Shown here one piece after another: positions 1 through 6,582 of a DNA stretch of 12,680 nucleotides. Position numbers and translations under genes: made by a program. Within the stretch, counting starts at the first letter, position 1. Each line of letters opens with the position of its first letter. Source of the DNA: CAYOSU01 sp964541255 (GTDB taxonomy: Bacteria > Bacillota > Clostridia > Christensenellales > CAMQZB01); the NCBI GenBank assembly GCA_964541255.1, contig CAZIPL010000042.1:1-12680 (forward strand), read 5' to 3'. Below the pieces are notes generated by a model that saw nothing but the letters and a program-made list of their open reading frames with translations, was not told the DNA's origin and ran no database searches.

Positions 1-51
1 ATCAGCTCCCCTTACGCAGAGGAGCCTTTGATAAGGATGTTTATTATCAAA
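1..51. repeat. Hairpin-rich repeat remnant at window edge
   Basis: Two consecutive hairpins are visible. GCTCC at 5-9 pairs with GGAGC at 21-25 (with inner CT/AG pairs), and TTTGATAA at 27-34 pairs with TTATCAAA at 44-51. The first resembles the GGCTCCCC/GGGGAGC stem of short intergenic repeats common in gut Clostridia, but that is from memory and the element is cut by the window edge. It could equally be the terminator of a gene lying to the left. No coding frame is supported in 1-136. Confidence 0.3.
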
Positions 52-136
52 AAGGTTTTGAAAGGGTTTTGGGGAAACTTTTCCTCAAAAAGAAATCCCT
101 AAATAAATCGCTAATCCAATCACCAAAACCTCGCAA

Positions 137-164
137 AAAACGCAAGGAACTAATCTTGCGTTTT
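137..164 (-). terminator. Rho-independent terminator of the TetR gene
   Basis: AAAACGCAAG (137-146) and CTTGCGTTTT (155-164) form a perfect 10-bp stem around an 8-base loop. Read on the minus strand, it lies about 35 bases after the TetR stop and runs into six T residues. It could also work for transcription entering from the left on the plus strand. Confidence 0.75.
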
Positions 165-197
165 CTTTAATATCTCTTCTTGCTTTTATACTACTTC

Positions 198-782
198 TTA
201 CTTTATATACTTATTTATATCTGTGATTATTTCGTCTTTAGACGGATACATATTAAAATTATACGCTGAAAAAAGCACGGCTTTTTGTACTTCTTCGGGA
301 AGAGGCGATTTGCCGTTGTTTTTCTCGATGGAATAAAGCGTCAGCATATACATAATTCCCGAATAGAAATAGCATTCGAGCTCGCTTGCGTTTTCGTGCG
401 CTGCTTTATACTCTTCTTTGAATTCTGTTGTTAGTGCTTTCAAAAGATCCACATTTTCCGTATGAATATTCATCAATGCTAACCCGATATCGACAAATTC
501 GTTGGGGAAGAATATGCTGTCAAAATCATTCAATACGTTTTTCTTTTTGTTTTCACCGATTTCCGCCATGGCGTTTTTTCTAAAAGACAGAATCTTATCT
601 TGAAGTCGTTCGGCTATTTCGTATTTATCGCAAAAGTGCTGATAAAAACACGACCTTGAAACCATCGCTTCGTCGATAATGTCTTGCACGGTGATTTTCT
701 CGAACGGCGTTGTTTTCAAAAGTTTAATAAACGCATTGATTATTTCTCTGTCAGTTCTCAAATATTCCCTTGTCGTTTTCAT
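198..782 (-). CDS. TetR/AcrR-family transcriptional regulator
   Basis: This 194-residue protein has the normal TetR length. The N-terminal DNA-binding domain covers about residues 10-55. The helix-turn-helix lies at about 31-50 and contains the typical TVQDI...SRSCFYQHF pattern followed by DKYE. The remaining ~130 residues are the variable ligand-binding and dimerisation domain and give no clue to the ligand. The ATG start is supported by AAGGAG (minus strand, 789-794) six bases upstream. The gene is divergent from the esterase at 1044, with a 261-base shared control region holding a promoter for each gene and a palindrome (900-917). This is the usual arrangement for a TetR repressor controlling itself and its neighbour, so the esterase is the probable target. 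That link is inferred. Family assignment is secure; specificity is unknown. Confidence 0.92.
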   Translation of the reverse strand: MKTTREYLRTDREIINAFIKLLKTTPFEKITVQDIIDEAMVSRSCFYQHFCDKYEIAERLQDKILSFRKNAMAEIGENKKKNVLNDFDSIFFPNEFVDIGLALMNIHTENVDLLKALTTEFKEEYKAAHENASELECYFYSGIMYMLTLYSIEKNNGKSPLPEEVQKAVLFSAYNFNMYPSKDEIITDINKYIK

Positions 783-830
783 TTTTTTCTCCTTATTGCA
801 TATTTTTTTCGATATACTTTTTCTTTCTAT

Positions 831-859
831 ATTCTAACTCAAAATGTAACTAAATGCAA
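831..859 (-). promoter_or_regulatory. Promoter of the TetR gene
   Basis: On the minus strand a TTGCAT -35 box (854-859) is followed after 17 bases by a TAGAAT -10 box (831-836), about 40 bases upstream of the TetR Shine-Dalgarno. The -10 matches consensus at five of six positions and the -35 is weaker. Confidence 0.45.
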
Positions 860-899
860 ACAAAATGAACGATAAAAAGACACAATATTCACGTATAAC

Positions 900-917
900 A
901 TAATTTATCATAATTAT
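900..917. promoter_or_regulatory. Candidate TetR operator (inverted repeat)
   Basis: ATAATT-TATCAT-AATTAT is a perfect 6-bp inverted repeat with a 6-base centre. It sits between the two divergent promoters, three bases upstream of the esterase -35 box. Position and symmetry fit a TetR-type operator. The region is very AT-rich, so a chance palindrome is possible. Confidence 0.3.
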
Positions 918-920
918 AGC

Positions 921-949
921 TTGTTTTTTGTGGTTTCCTTTAATAAAAT
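921..949 (+). promoter_or_regulatory. Promoter of the HSL-type esterase gene
   Basis: TTGTTT (921-926), a 17-base spacer and TAAAAT (944-949) form a plausible sigma-A promoter. The leader would be about 85 bases and contains a CGGAA/TTCCG hairpin (988-992 with 1001-1005). Confidence 0.4.
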
Positions 950-1043
950 GGCATTAAGAAAAAACTTTCTTGGCGGTTTAGTTTTCACGGAAAGCAAAAA
1001 TTCCGATGCGAAATAACGCCACGAAGAATAAAGGAGTGTAATT

Positions 1044-1955
1044 ATGAGTAAAGAAATGGCTTACACAAAGCAAATGATTGCAAAAATGATGAACATTGGG
1101 TTTGTGCCTAAATTCGACGGCGGCTTCGATCCGTTGCAACTAAGAAAGACAATAGAAATGGCGCAAAACAATATGCACGTCGAAGAGGGAGTAACGTTTG
1201 TCGAAGAAAAGTTCGGCGTTATGGACGCAGAGCTCGCAATTCCCAATAACGACAAAAACGACGGAATCGTAATTTATATTCACGGCGGCGGACTTGTTTG
1301 CGGCAATGCGAAAAGCTCGAGAGGATATTCTTCGTTAATAGCAAAAGAAACGGGCTGCAAAACCTACGCGTTTTCTTATAGACTCGCACCCGAAGATCCT
1401 TATCCCGCTGCTGTCGAAGATTGCTATTTGGCGTATAAAACCATCACCGAAAATAACCCCGACAAGCCCGTTGCGTTAATCGGCGAAAGCGGCGGAGCGT
1501 ATCTTTCTATCGTAACGGCTCTTATGGCAAGAGATAACGGACTTAGAATGCCCGCAGCGGTAATTCCTTATTCCGCCGTTGTCGATATAAGCTTGAAGTT
1601 AGATCGAATTCGCCCCGATACGGAGGACAATACCGTTACGGCAAATGGCTTGGTTGACCTTGCCGATTGTTATTGCCCCGATAAGGAAAGAAGAACGGAA
1701 CCTTACTGCTCGCCGTATTACGCGTCGTTTGAAAATATGCCGCCGATGCTCTTGGCGTGGGACAGAAAAGAAACGCTCGCTGCCGACAACGAATTCGTAG
1801 TCGAACAACTTCTTAAAAACGGAATAGAGGTCGAATATAAGGCGTACGACGATTGCTTCCATGCGTTTGCAACGACGGGTAAAGGAACGCCCGAAAGTAA
1901 AGAAGTGCTCGATAATTCCGTCGCATTCATTTTGAAGCATTTCGGAAGAAAATAA
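1044..1955 (+). CDS. Alpha/beta hydrolase, HSL (lipase/esterase) family
   Basis: A 303-residue serine hydrolase related to hormone-sensitive lipase, expected to cleave carboxyl esters in the cytoplasm since no signal peptide is present. The oxyanion-hole HGGG is at residues 80-83, the nucleophile elbow GESGG at 147-151 (Ser149), the likely catalytic Asp at 248 within LAADN, and the likely His at 273 within CFHAF. YRLAPE at 112-117 is also typical of the family. About 45 N-terminal residues form the helical cap common in these enzymes. AAGGAG at 1031-1036 lies seven bases before the ATG. The gene is alone, divergent from a TetR regulator that probably controls it, and ends before the terminator at 2006-2032. 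The natural substrate is unknown; acetyl or short acyl esters of sugars or xenobiotics are possible but unproven. Confidence 0.9.
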   Translation: MSKEMAYTKQMIAKMMNIGFVPKFDGGFDPLQLRKTIEMAQNNMHVEEGVTFVEEKFGVMDAELAIPNNDKNDGIVIYIHGGGLVCGNAKSSRGYSSLIAKETGCKTYAFSYRLAPEDPYPAAVEDCYLAYKTITENNPDKPVALIGESGGAYLSIVTALMARDNGLRMPAAVIPYSAVVDISLKLDRIRPDTEDNTVTANGLVDLADCYCPDKERRTEPYCSPYYASFENMPPMLLAWDRKETLAADNEFVVEQLLKNGIEVEYKAYDDCFHAFATTGKGTPESKEVLDNSVAFILKHFGRK

Positions 1956-2005
1956 TAGTAAGAATAAAAAACCGTAAAACCCCGAAAGAAGAGTTGAATA
2001 TCCCA

Positions 2006-2032
2006 AAAAAGCGAGAATTATTCTCGCTTTTT
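2006..2032 (+). terminator. Terminator after the esterase gene
   Basis: GCGAGAA (2011-2017) and TTCTCGC (2021-2027) form a 7-bp stem with a 3-base loop, flanked by A5 and T5, about 50 bases after the stop. The A/T flanks extend the stem to 12 bp. The same GCGAGA/TCTCGC stem recurs in the terminator at 9075-9103. Confidence 0.75.
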
Positions 2033-2288
2033 CTATTAAAAAAACCTTTTCCCCAAACCCCGTAAACACTATTTCAATATCAAAAAGAATGATTATATAA
2101 TTAAGCCGATCGCAAAATGAGTCTGCTAAATTACAAAAGTTTCTAATAATGCTAACAAAGAATAGATACGCCGCAATATTTCAAGAAAAGAAGCTAAACG
2201 ATAGTTTTGTGGCAAAAACGAAGCATATTAAGCGGTTAAAGCATTTACTTTTTGGGGTTATATTTTTCTCTAATCGAAAAATCGGTTA
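2033..2288. other. Intergenic stretch without a supported gene
   Basis: This AT-rich spacer lies between the esterase terminator and the glycosidase promoter. A plus-strand frame open from 2101 to the TGA at 2290-2292 contains an ATG at 2149 that would give a basic 47-residue peptide. No ribosome binding site precedes it and no family is recognised, so I do not call it a gene. A C-rich string near 2049-2063 resembles, in inverted orientation, the G-rich string at about 64-82, suggesting fragments of a dispersed repeat. Confidence 0.3.
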
Positions 2289-2317
2289 TTGACATACATT
2301 ATAGATAATGTTAAGAT
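2289..2317 (+). promoter_or_regulatory. Promoter of the glycosidase gene
   Basis: A consensus TTGACA -35 box (2289-2294) is followed after 17 bases by TAAGAT (2312-2317, four of six matches). Transcription would start near 2325, giving a long leader of about 180 bases that carries both dyads described separately. Confidence 0.5.
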
Positions 2318-2339
2318 TTATCTATACTATATATTTATT

Positions 2340-2354
2340 TATAAACGCTTTATA
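2340..2354. promoter_or_regulatory. Dyad operator candidate 1 (TATAAA-CGC-TTTATA)
   Basis: A perfect 6-bp inverted repeat with a 3-base centre, starting about 15 bases after the predicted transcription start, where a repressor would block transcription. A near-identical copy lies exactly 106 bases downstream. Two flanking T residues on the 5' side also match between the copies, giving 15 of 17 identical positions. Confidence 0.4.
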
Positions 2355-2445
2355 TTCGAAATCGTCGGAAGATAAAAACATTTTTGAATTATAAGGGATT
2401 AGGCTTTTTTGTTATTATTGAGTTTTGAAAATCTATCGATTAGTT

Positions 2446-2460
2446 TATAAATACTTTATA
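2446..2460. promoter_or_regulatory. Dyad operator candidate 2 (TATAAA-TAC-TTTATA)
   Basis: The second copy of the dyad at 2340-2354, with both 6-bp arms conserved and only two central bases changed. It lies about 35 bases before the glycosidase Shine-Dalgarno. The 106-base offset is close to ten helical turns, so the two sites would face the same side of the DNA. Confidence 0.4.
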
Positions 2461-2507
2461 GATTCCTAGTAGTATATTCATTGTTAAAGTTAATAGGAGG
2501 AAATGAT

Positions 2508-4040
2508 ATGATTAGAAATCAAATGTTCGAGCTTAGCTTTAAAGCTCCTGCGCCTATTGAAAATCAGGCACAACCAAATCTTTCCGCAACATTTACTTGC
2601 GGAGATTCCGTTACTACCGTAAAGGGTTTCTATGACGGAGACGATACTTACAAAATCCGTTTTTTGCCTGAAATATGCGGAGAATATCACTGGGAAGTTT
2701 CGGGGATTTTGCAATCTTGCGGTTCGGAAATCTGTGTCGCCGATAACGACAGTCACGGAATTGTTCGCACCGAGGGCTTCCACTTCCGCCATGAGGACGG
2801 CACTTTGTTCACGCCTTTCGGCACAACCGTTTATGCCTTGGCGCATCAAGAGGACGCGTTGGTCGAAAAGACCATAGAAACTTTGAGTTCAGCTCCGTTC
2901 AATAAGGTCAGAATGTGCGTTTTCCCCAAGCATTTTGAATACAATAACAACGAGCCGCCTTTTTACGCCTTTGAAAAGAGGGAAGACGGCAGCTGGGACG
3001 TTAACAAGCCTTGCTTGGCATTTTGGCATCGTTTCGAAGATATTTTGAAAAGAATATTCGCATTGGGCATTCAAGTCGATTTGATTTTGTTCCACCCCTA
3101 TGACAATTGGGGCTTTGCGTCGCTTTCTCAGAAAGATAATTTCGTTTACCTCGATACGGTCATTCGTCGTCTTGCGGCATTTCCGAATATCTGGTGGAGC
3201 TTAGCCAACGAATATGACGTCTGTGCCGACAAAACTTTGGAGGACTGGCAAGAGATTGAAGAGTTTGTCGCAAGTAACGATCCGTTCGGTCATCTTCTTT
3301 CCAATCACCATTGCTATCTGCCTTGGGACGCGTCTCGCCCCAATATCACCCATTGCTCCATGCAGACTAAGAGCTTGAACAGAGTCGCAAAGTGGCAAGA
3401 GCAATACGGCAAGCCCGTTATGGTAGACGAATGCTGTTACGAGGGAAATATCCCGTCCATTTGGGGTTGTATCAGCGCGGAAAATATGGTCAGTAGGTTC
3501 TGGAAAGCCATAGTTACAGGCGGTTTTTGCACTCACGGCGAAACGTACTTAGACGACAACGATATCCTTTGGTGGGCAAAGGGCGGAGTGCTTCACGGCG
3601 AAAGCCCCGAACGCATTGCTTTCTTGCGTCGGATTGTCGAAAGTCTTCCCGGAGCCATAGAAAACACTCCCGATCATATGGCAGATGCCGTAAAACCCAA
3701 AAACCGCGAGAGGGTGTTGGCTACTTTGCAATATCTTCCTAAGGGCATTCAAGATATGTTCAAAACGCTATTCCGTTGTGACGAAAAAGAATTGACATAT
3801 ATTTTGGACGGGGAGATGTGCTATATGGGGCATATTGGCGAAGACGTATTCTTAACATACTACGATCGCCGTTGTTGTGCTCAGGATACGTTGAGACTTC
3901 CAAAAGAGGGTAATTATAAAGTTGAAGTTATCGATACGTGGGAAATGACTCGAAAAGTTGTTGCCGAAAACGTTAACGGAAGCGTTACGATAGATCTTCC
4001 CGGGAAAGAGGGAATGGCTGTTATCGCGTCAAGAATATAA
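2508..4040 (+). CDS. Cytoplasmic glycosidase-like protein (DUF5060/TIM barrel/DUF5605 type)
   Basis: A 510-residue protein, probably a retaining glycoside hydrolase of the (beta/alpha)8 type. An N-terminal beta-sandwich resembling DUF5060 covers about residues 1-75 (GFYDGDDTYKIRFLPE at 40-55). A barrel like DUF4038 glycosidases follows from about 90 (FTPFGTTVYAL). The probable acid/base Glu235 lies in WWSLANEYD (229-237), and the probable nucleophile is Glu308 in VMVDECCYEG (Glu312 is the alternative). A C-terminal beta domain resembling DUF5605 covers about 425-510. There is no signal peptide, so it likely acts on imported oligosaccharides. The ATG at 2508 has AGGAGG (2495-2500) just upstream; a TTG start at 2481 would lie before that site and is rejected. 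It is monocistronic, with no transporter or sugar kinase beside it. The substrate is not predictable from sequence. Confidence 0.82.
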   Translation: MIRNQMFELSFKAPAPIENQAQPNLSATFTCGDSVTTVKGFYDGDDTYKIRFLPEICGEYHWEVSGILQSCGSEICVADNDSHGIVRTEGFHFRHEDGTLFTPFGTTVYALAHQEDALVEKTIETLSSAPFNKVRMCVFPKHFEYNNNEPPFYAFEKREDGSWDVNKPCLAFWHRFEDILKRIFALGIQVDLILFHPYDNWGFASLSQKDNFVYLDTVIRRLAAFPNIWWSLANEYDVCADKTLEDWQEIEEFVASNDPFGHLLSNHHCYLPWDASRPNITHCSMQTKSLNRVAKWQEQYGKPVMVDECCYEGNIPSIWGCISAENMVSRFWKAIVTGGFCTHGETYLDDNDILWWAKGGVLHGESPERIAFLRRIVESLPGAIENTPDHMADAVKPKNRERVLATLQYLPKGIQDMFKTLFRCDEKELTYILDGEMCYMGHIGEDVFLTYYDRRCCAQDTLRLPKEGNYKVEVIDTWEMTRKVVAENVNGSVTIDLPGKEGMAVIASRI

Positions 4041-4076
4041 TCGCAAATTATAAATCGAAGAAATAATATAACAAAA

Positions 4077-4109
4077 AAAACGAACCTTGAAAAAATCAAG
4101 GTTCGTTTT
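4077..4109. terminator. Bidirectional terminator between the glycosidase and tRNA-Ala
   Basis: CGAACCTTGA (4081-4090) and TCAAGGTTCG (4096-4105) form a perfect 10-bp stem around A5, extended by A4/T4 flanks. The minus-strand T run (about eight) is the stronger and ends the tRNA transcript 9 bases after its CCA. The plus-strand side serves the glycosidase, whose stop lies about 40 bases upstream. Confidence 0.85.
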
Positions 4110-4118
4110 ATTTCTGTG

Positions 4119-4194
4119 TGGTGGAGATGATCGGATTCGAACCGACGACCTATACGTTGCGAACGTACCGCTCTACCAACTGAGCCACACCCCC
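4119..4194 (-). tRNA. tRNA-Ala (anticodon CGC)
   Basis: Read on the minus strand, this folds into a complete 76-base cloverleaf with encoded CCA (4119-4121) and discriminator A (4122). The acceptor strands are GGGGGTG and CATCTCC, the D arm is GCTC/GAGC, and the anticodon stem is GTACG/CGTAT around the loop TTCGCAA. The T arm is GTCGG-TTCGAAT-CCGAT. The anticodon CGC reads GCG alanine codons, and the G3:U70 pair, the main identity element for alanyl-tRNA synthetase, is present. An extra wobble pair occurs at 5:68. It is a single tRNA, not part of a cluster, with its own terminator. Confidence 0.93.
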
Positions 4195-4224
4195 GAAGTA
4201 CGTGCTTTTGTTTCAAAAAGCACA

Positions 4225-4482
4225 TCAAGAATGATAGCACCCTTTATCGAAAAAAGCAAGGGTTTGCAAGAAGTTTTCGAAAAAATCTTCTTTTAACGTT
4301 GTTTGGACGTCGTCGGAGCTTTCGTAAAACTATATCGTTTTTTTATAAGCGTCGATAGAATAATCCTTGCTTTCAAAACATAAATAAATCAATCTGCTAT
4401 ATAATCTGCCATATAATAATCTTTCTGCGTTTTCGGGCTTGGATTTTTGCCATTGAGATTTTCTTTGAAGTCTCGCTGCCGT
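4225..4482 (-). pseudogene. Decayed minus-strand reading frame between tRNA-Ala and parE
   Basis: One minus-strand frame stays open from 4482 to a TGA at 4225-4227 except for a single TAG at 4330-4332, giving 50 + 34 codons. The translation reads like a soluble protein rather than random AT-rich sequence: KPENAERLLYGRLYSRLIYL and CFESKDYSIDAYKKTI before the stop, then FYESSDDVQTTLKEDFFENF and LQTLAFFDKGCYHS. There is no ATG start or ribosome binding site at its left end (a TAA precedes at 4483-4485), so it would be the broken tail of a lost gene. I recognise no family. It may be a chance open frame. Confidence 0.27.
4231..4259 (-). promoter_or_regulatory. Possible promoter of tRNA-Ala
   Basis: On the minus strand TTGCTT (4254-4259), a 17-base spacer and TATCAT (4231-4236) lie about 37 bases upstream of the mature tRNA. 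A GTGCTTTT/AAAAGCAC hairpin (4202-4209 with 4216-4223) would sit in the 5' leader removed by RNase P. Both boxes are only moderate matches, and the site overlaps the end of the decayed frame at 4225-4482. Confidence 0.35.
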
Positions 4483-4490
4483 TTATATAC

Positions 4491-4519
4491 TTGATTTAAT
4501 CGACTTTTTTTGTTATACT
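4491..4519 (+). promoter_or_regulatory. Promoter of the topoisomerase operon
   Basis: TTGATT (4491-4496), a 17-base spacer and TATACT (4514-4519, five of six matches) lie about 55 bases before the parE Shine-Dalgarno. This is the best promoter in the spacer. Confidence 0.55.
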
Positions 4520-4582
4520 ACATATTGTTGCGGCTTATGCCTAAAACCACAAAATAAGAACAAACGATCTTCGGAGGAATAG

Positions 4583-6568
4583 ATGGCAACGAAAAAAGCA
4601 AGCACATACGAAGCTAAGGATATTCAGGTCTTGCAAGGTCTCGATGCGGTAAGACTTCGCCCCGGTATGTATATCGGAACGACGTCTGTCGCGGGACTTC
4701 ACCACATTCTTTGGGAAATAGTAGATAACGCCGTTGACGAAGCGGCGAACGGCTTTGCCGACGAAATCAACGTAATTCTAAACGCAGACGGTTCTTGCAC
4801 CGTAAGGGACAACGGAAGAGGTATCCCGGTAGACAAGCATCCGAAGCTCAAAATCCCCGGCGTTCAGGTAGTATTCACCGAGCTTCACGCAGGCGGAAAA
4901 TTCAACGATTCGAACTATTCGTATTCTGGCGGCTTACACGGCGTCGGAGCTTCTGTAACGAACGCGCTTTCGAGATGGCTCAAAGTAACGGTATATAAAG
5001 GTACGAAGAAATATCGCATGGAGTTTGCTTCGAAAGAAGACGGAAAGGGCAAGATAAAGTGCGGTATTCCTACGACGGAGCTTATTGAAGAAAAGAACAC
5101 CGAAAAGAGAGTGGGTACGGAAATAACCTTCCTTGCCGACGACAGAGTATTCAAAGAAACGACCTTTTATCACTTAAAAGAGGTGGCGAACCGCTTGCAA
5201 GAGCTTGCCTTTTTGAATAAGGGAGTCAAGTTCACTCTTTTGGACGCTCGCCGCTACGAGGGACATGACGAAGACACTTTCTTAGAGTATAAATATAACG
5301 GCGGACTTACCGACTTCATCGTTTTCCAGAACGAGGGAAGAGAGAAGCTTTTCGATAAGCCGATATACTTTTCCGGCGAAAAGGACGGAATATTTGCCGA
5401 GGTTGCAATTCAATATACCGATAGCTACACAGACGATATATATTCTTTCGTAAACAACATTCCGACGAGCGACGGCGGTATGCACGAGATAGGCTTTAAG
5501 TCGGGACTAACCAAGGTATTCAACGATTACGCGAGAAAGAACAGATACCTAAAAGATAAAGACGCAAACTTCCAAGGGGACGACTTCAGAGTTGGTATGA
5601 CGGCGATTATTTCCGTCAAGATGAAGAACGTTCAGTTCGAAGGTCAGACAAAGACGAAACTCGGCAACTTAGAAGCTAAAACTGCAATGGATTCTATCGT
5701 AAGCAATTCGCTTCCTCCCGTCATCGAGGCAAGAGGAATGGCAAAGACGATGGAAACCATTATGAATAAGTCCTTTGCAGCGGCAAAAGAGCGTGAATCC
5801 GTAAGAAAAGCAAAGGAGATCGCAAGAGCTCAAAAATCGATAGATAACTTCTATCTCGTAGGTAAACTTGCGTCTTGCTCGGGCAGAAATCCGTTGGAAA
5901 ACGAGCTTTTTATCGTAGAGGGCGATTCCGCGGGCGGTACGGCTAAGCAAGGAAGAGACAGAAAAACTCAAGCGATATTGCCTCTTCGAGGAAAACCGTT
6001 GAACGTAGAGAAAAACCGTATCGACAAGGTGCTTGCCAACGAAGAGATAAGAACGATAATATCCGCTCTCGGAACGGGCATTTTGGACGATTTCAACATA
6101 GACGACCTTCGCTTTCACAAGGTCATTATCCTTTCAGATGCCGACCAAGACGGCTTGCACATAAGAAGTATTCTTTTGACATTCTTCTTCCGCTATATGA
6201 GAGGTCTTATAGAAGCTGGTAAGGTATATATCGGACAGCCTCCGCTATATAAAGTTCAAAAGGGCAGCAAGATAAGATATTGCTTCAACGATAAAGAGCT
6301 TAAAGAGGCGATGAAAGAGGTCGGAAAGGGCTACACCGTTCAAAGATATAAAGGTCTTGGCGAAATGAACTTCGACCAGCTCCGCGATACGACTCTTTCG
6401 AAAGAGACGAGATTACTTGAGCAAGTAACGATCGAAGACGCAAGGGCGGCGGATCGAATGATAAATATCCTAATGGGCGAGTCTATGGACGAGCGAAAGA
6501 GATACATACAGGAAAATTCCGACTTCAATAAGGTTGATGAATTTAAGCCTGTCGGACAGAAAGAGTAA
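4583..6568 (+). CDS. parE: Type IIA DNA topoisomerase subunit B (ParE, topoisomerase IV; GyrB family)
   Basis: The 661-residue ATPase subunit of a type IIA topoisomerase, which passes one DNA duplex through another using ATP. The GHKL ATPase domain shows the catalytic Glu45 and Mg-binding Asn49 in EIVDNAVDEA, DNGRG at 76-80, and the ATP lid GGLHGVG at 116-122. The transducer domain contains QFEGQTKTKLGN. The TOPRIM domain has EGDSAGG starting at Glu446, PLRGK, and DADQDG at 519-524, giving the metal-binding acidic residues. The tail ends with the conserved QRYKGLGEMN segment. GGAGG at 4573-4577 supports the ATG. It is followed after 14 bases by the A subunit. GyrB and ParE are hard to separate by eye. 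I favour ParE because the partner lacks gyrase features and the neighbourhood has no dnaA, dnaN or recF. If wrong, it is gyrB. Confidence 0.9.
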   Translation: MATKKASTYEAKDIQVLQGLDAVRLRPGMYIGTTSVAGLHHILWEIVDNAVDEAANGFADEINVILNADGSCTVRDNGRGIPVDKHPKLKIPGVQVVFTELHAGGKFNDSNYSYSGGLHGVGASVTNALSRWLKVTVYKGTKKYRMEFASKEDGKGKIKCGIPTTELIEEKNTEKRVGTEITFLADDRVFKETTFYHLKEVANRLQELAFLNKGVKFTLLDARRYEGHDEDTFLEYKYNGGLTDFIVFQNEGREKLFDKPIYFSGEKDGIFAEVAIQYTDSYTDDIYSFVNNIPTSDGGMHEIGFKSGLTKVFNDYARKNRYLKDKDANFQGDDFRVGMTAIISVKMKNVQFEGQTKTKLGNLEAKTAMDSIVSNSLPPVIEARGMAKTMETIMNKSFAAAKERESVRKAKEIARAQKSIDNFYLVGKLASCSGRNPLENELFIVEGDSAGGTAKQGRDRKTQAILPLRGKPLNVEKNRIDKVLANEEIRTIISALGTGILDDFNIDDLRFHKVIILSDADQDGLHIRSILLTFFFRYMRGLIEAGKVYIGQPPLYKVQKGSKIRYCFNDKELKEAMKEVGKGYTVQRYKGLGEMNFDQLRDTTLSKETRLLEQVTIEDARAADRMINILMGESMDERKRYIQENSDFNKVDEFKPVGQKE

Positions 6569-6582
6569 GGAGGGAAATAAAA

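Noticed and set aside
1599..2069. Long minus-strand ORF overlapping the end of the esterase
   Set aside because: It is antisense to a gene with all its catalytic motifs, runs through that gene's terminator, and has a low-complexity, Phe/Arg-rich translation typical of shadow frames.
2149..2292. Plus-strand ORF of 47 codons with an ATG start in the spacer before the glycosidase
   Set aside because: No ribosome binding site, no recognised family, and its stop overlaps the glycosidase -35 box. It is mentioned only in the description of that spacer.
4087..4296. Plus-strand ORF across the tRNA region
   Set aside because: It covers the complement of a well-folded tRNA and its terminator and has no ribosome binding site, so it is an artefact of the tRNA sequence.
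4330..4332. Reassigned TAG codon in the frame 4225-4482
   Set aside because: Conserved genes in the window contain no in-frame TAG and all intact ones end in TAA, so there is no support for recoding. Simple gene decay or chance is the better explanation.
5669..6118. 149-codon minus-strand ORF inside parE
   Set aside because: It is fully antisense to conserved topoisomerase motifs and its translation has no recognisable features.
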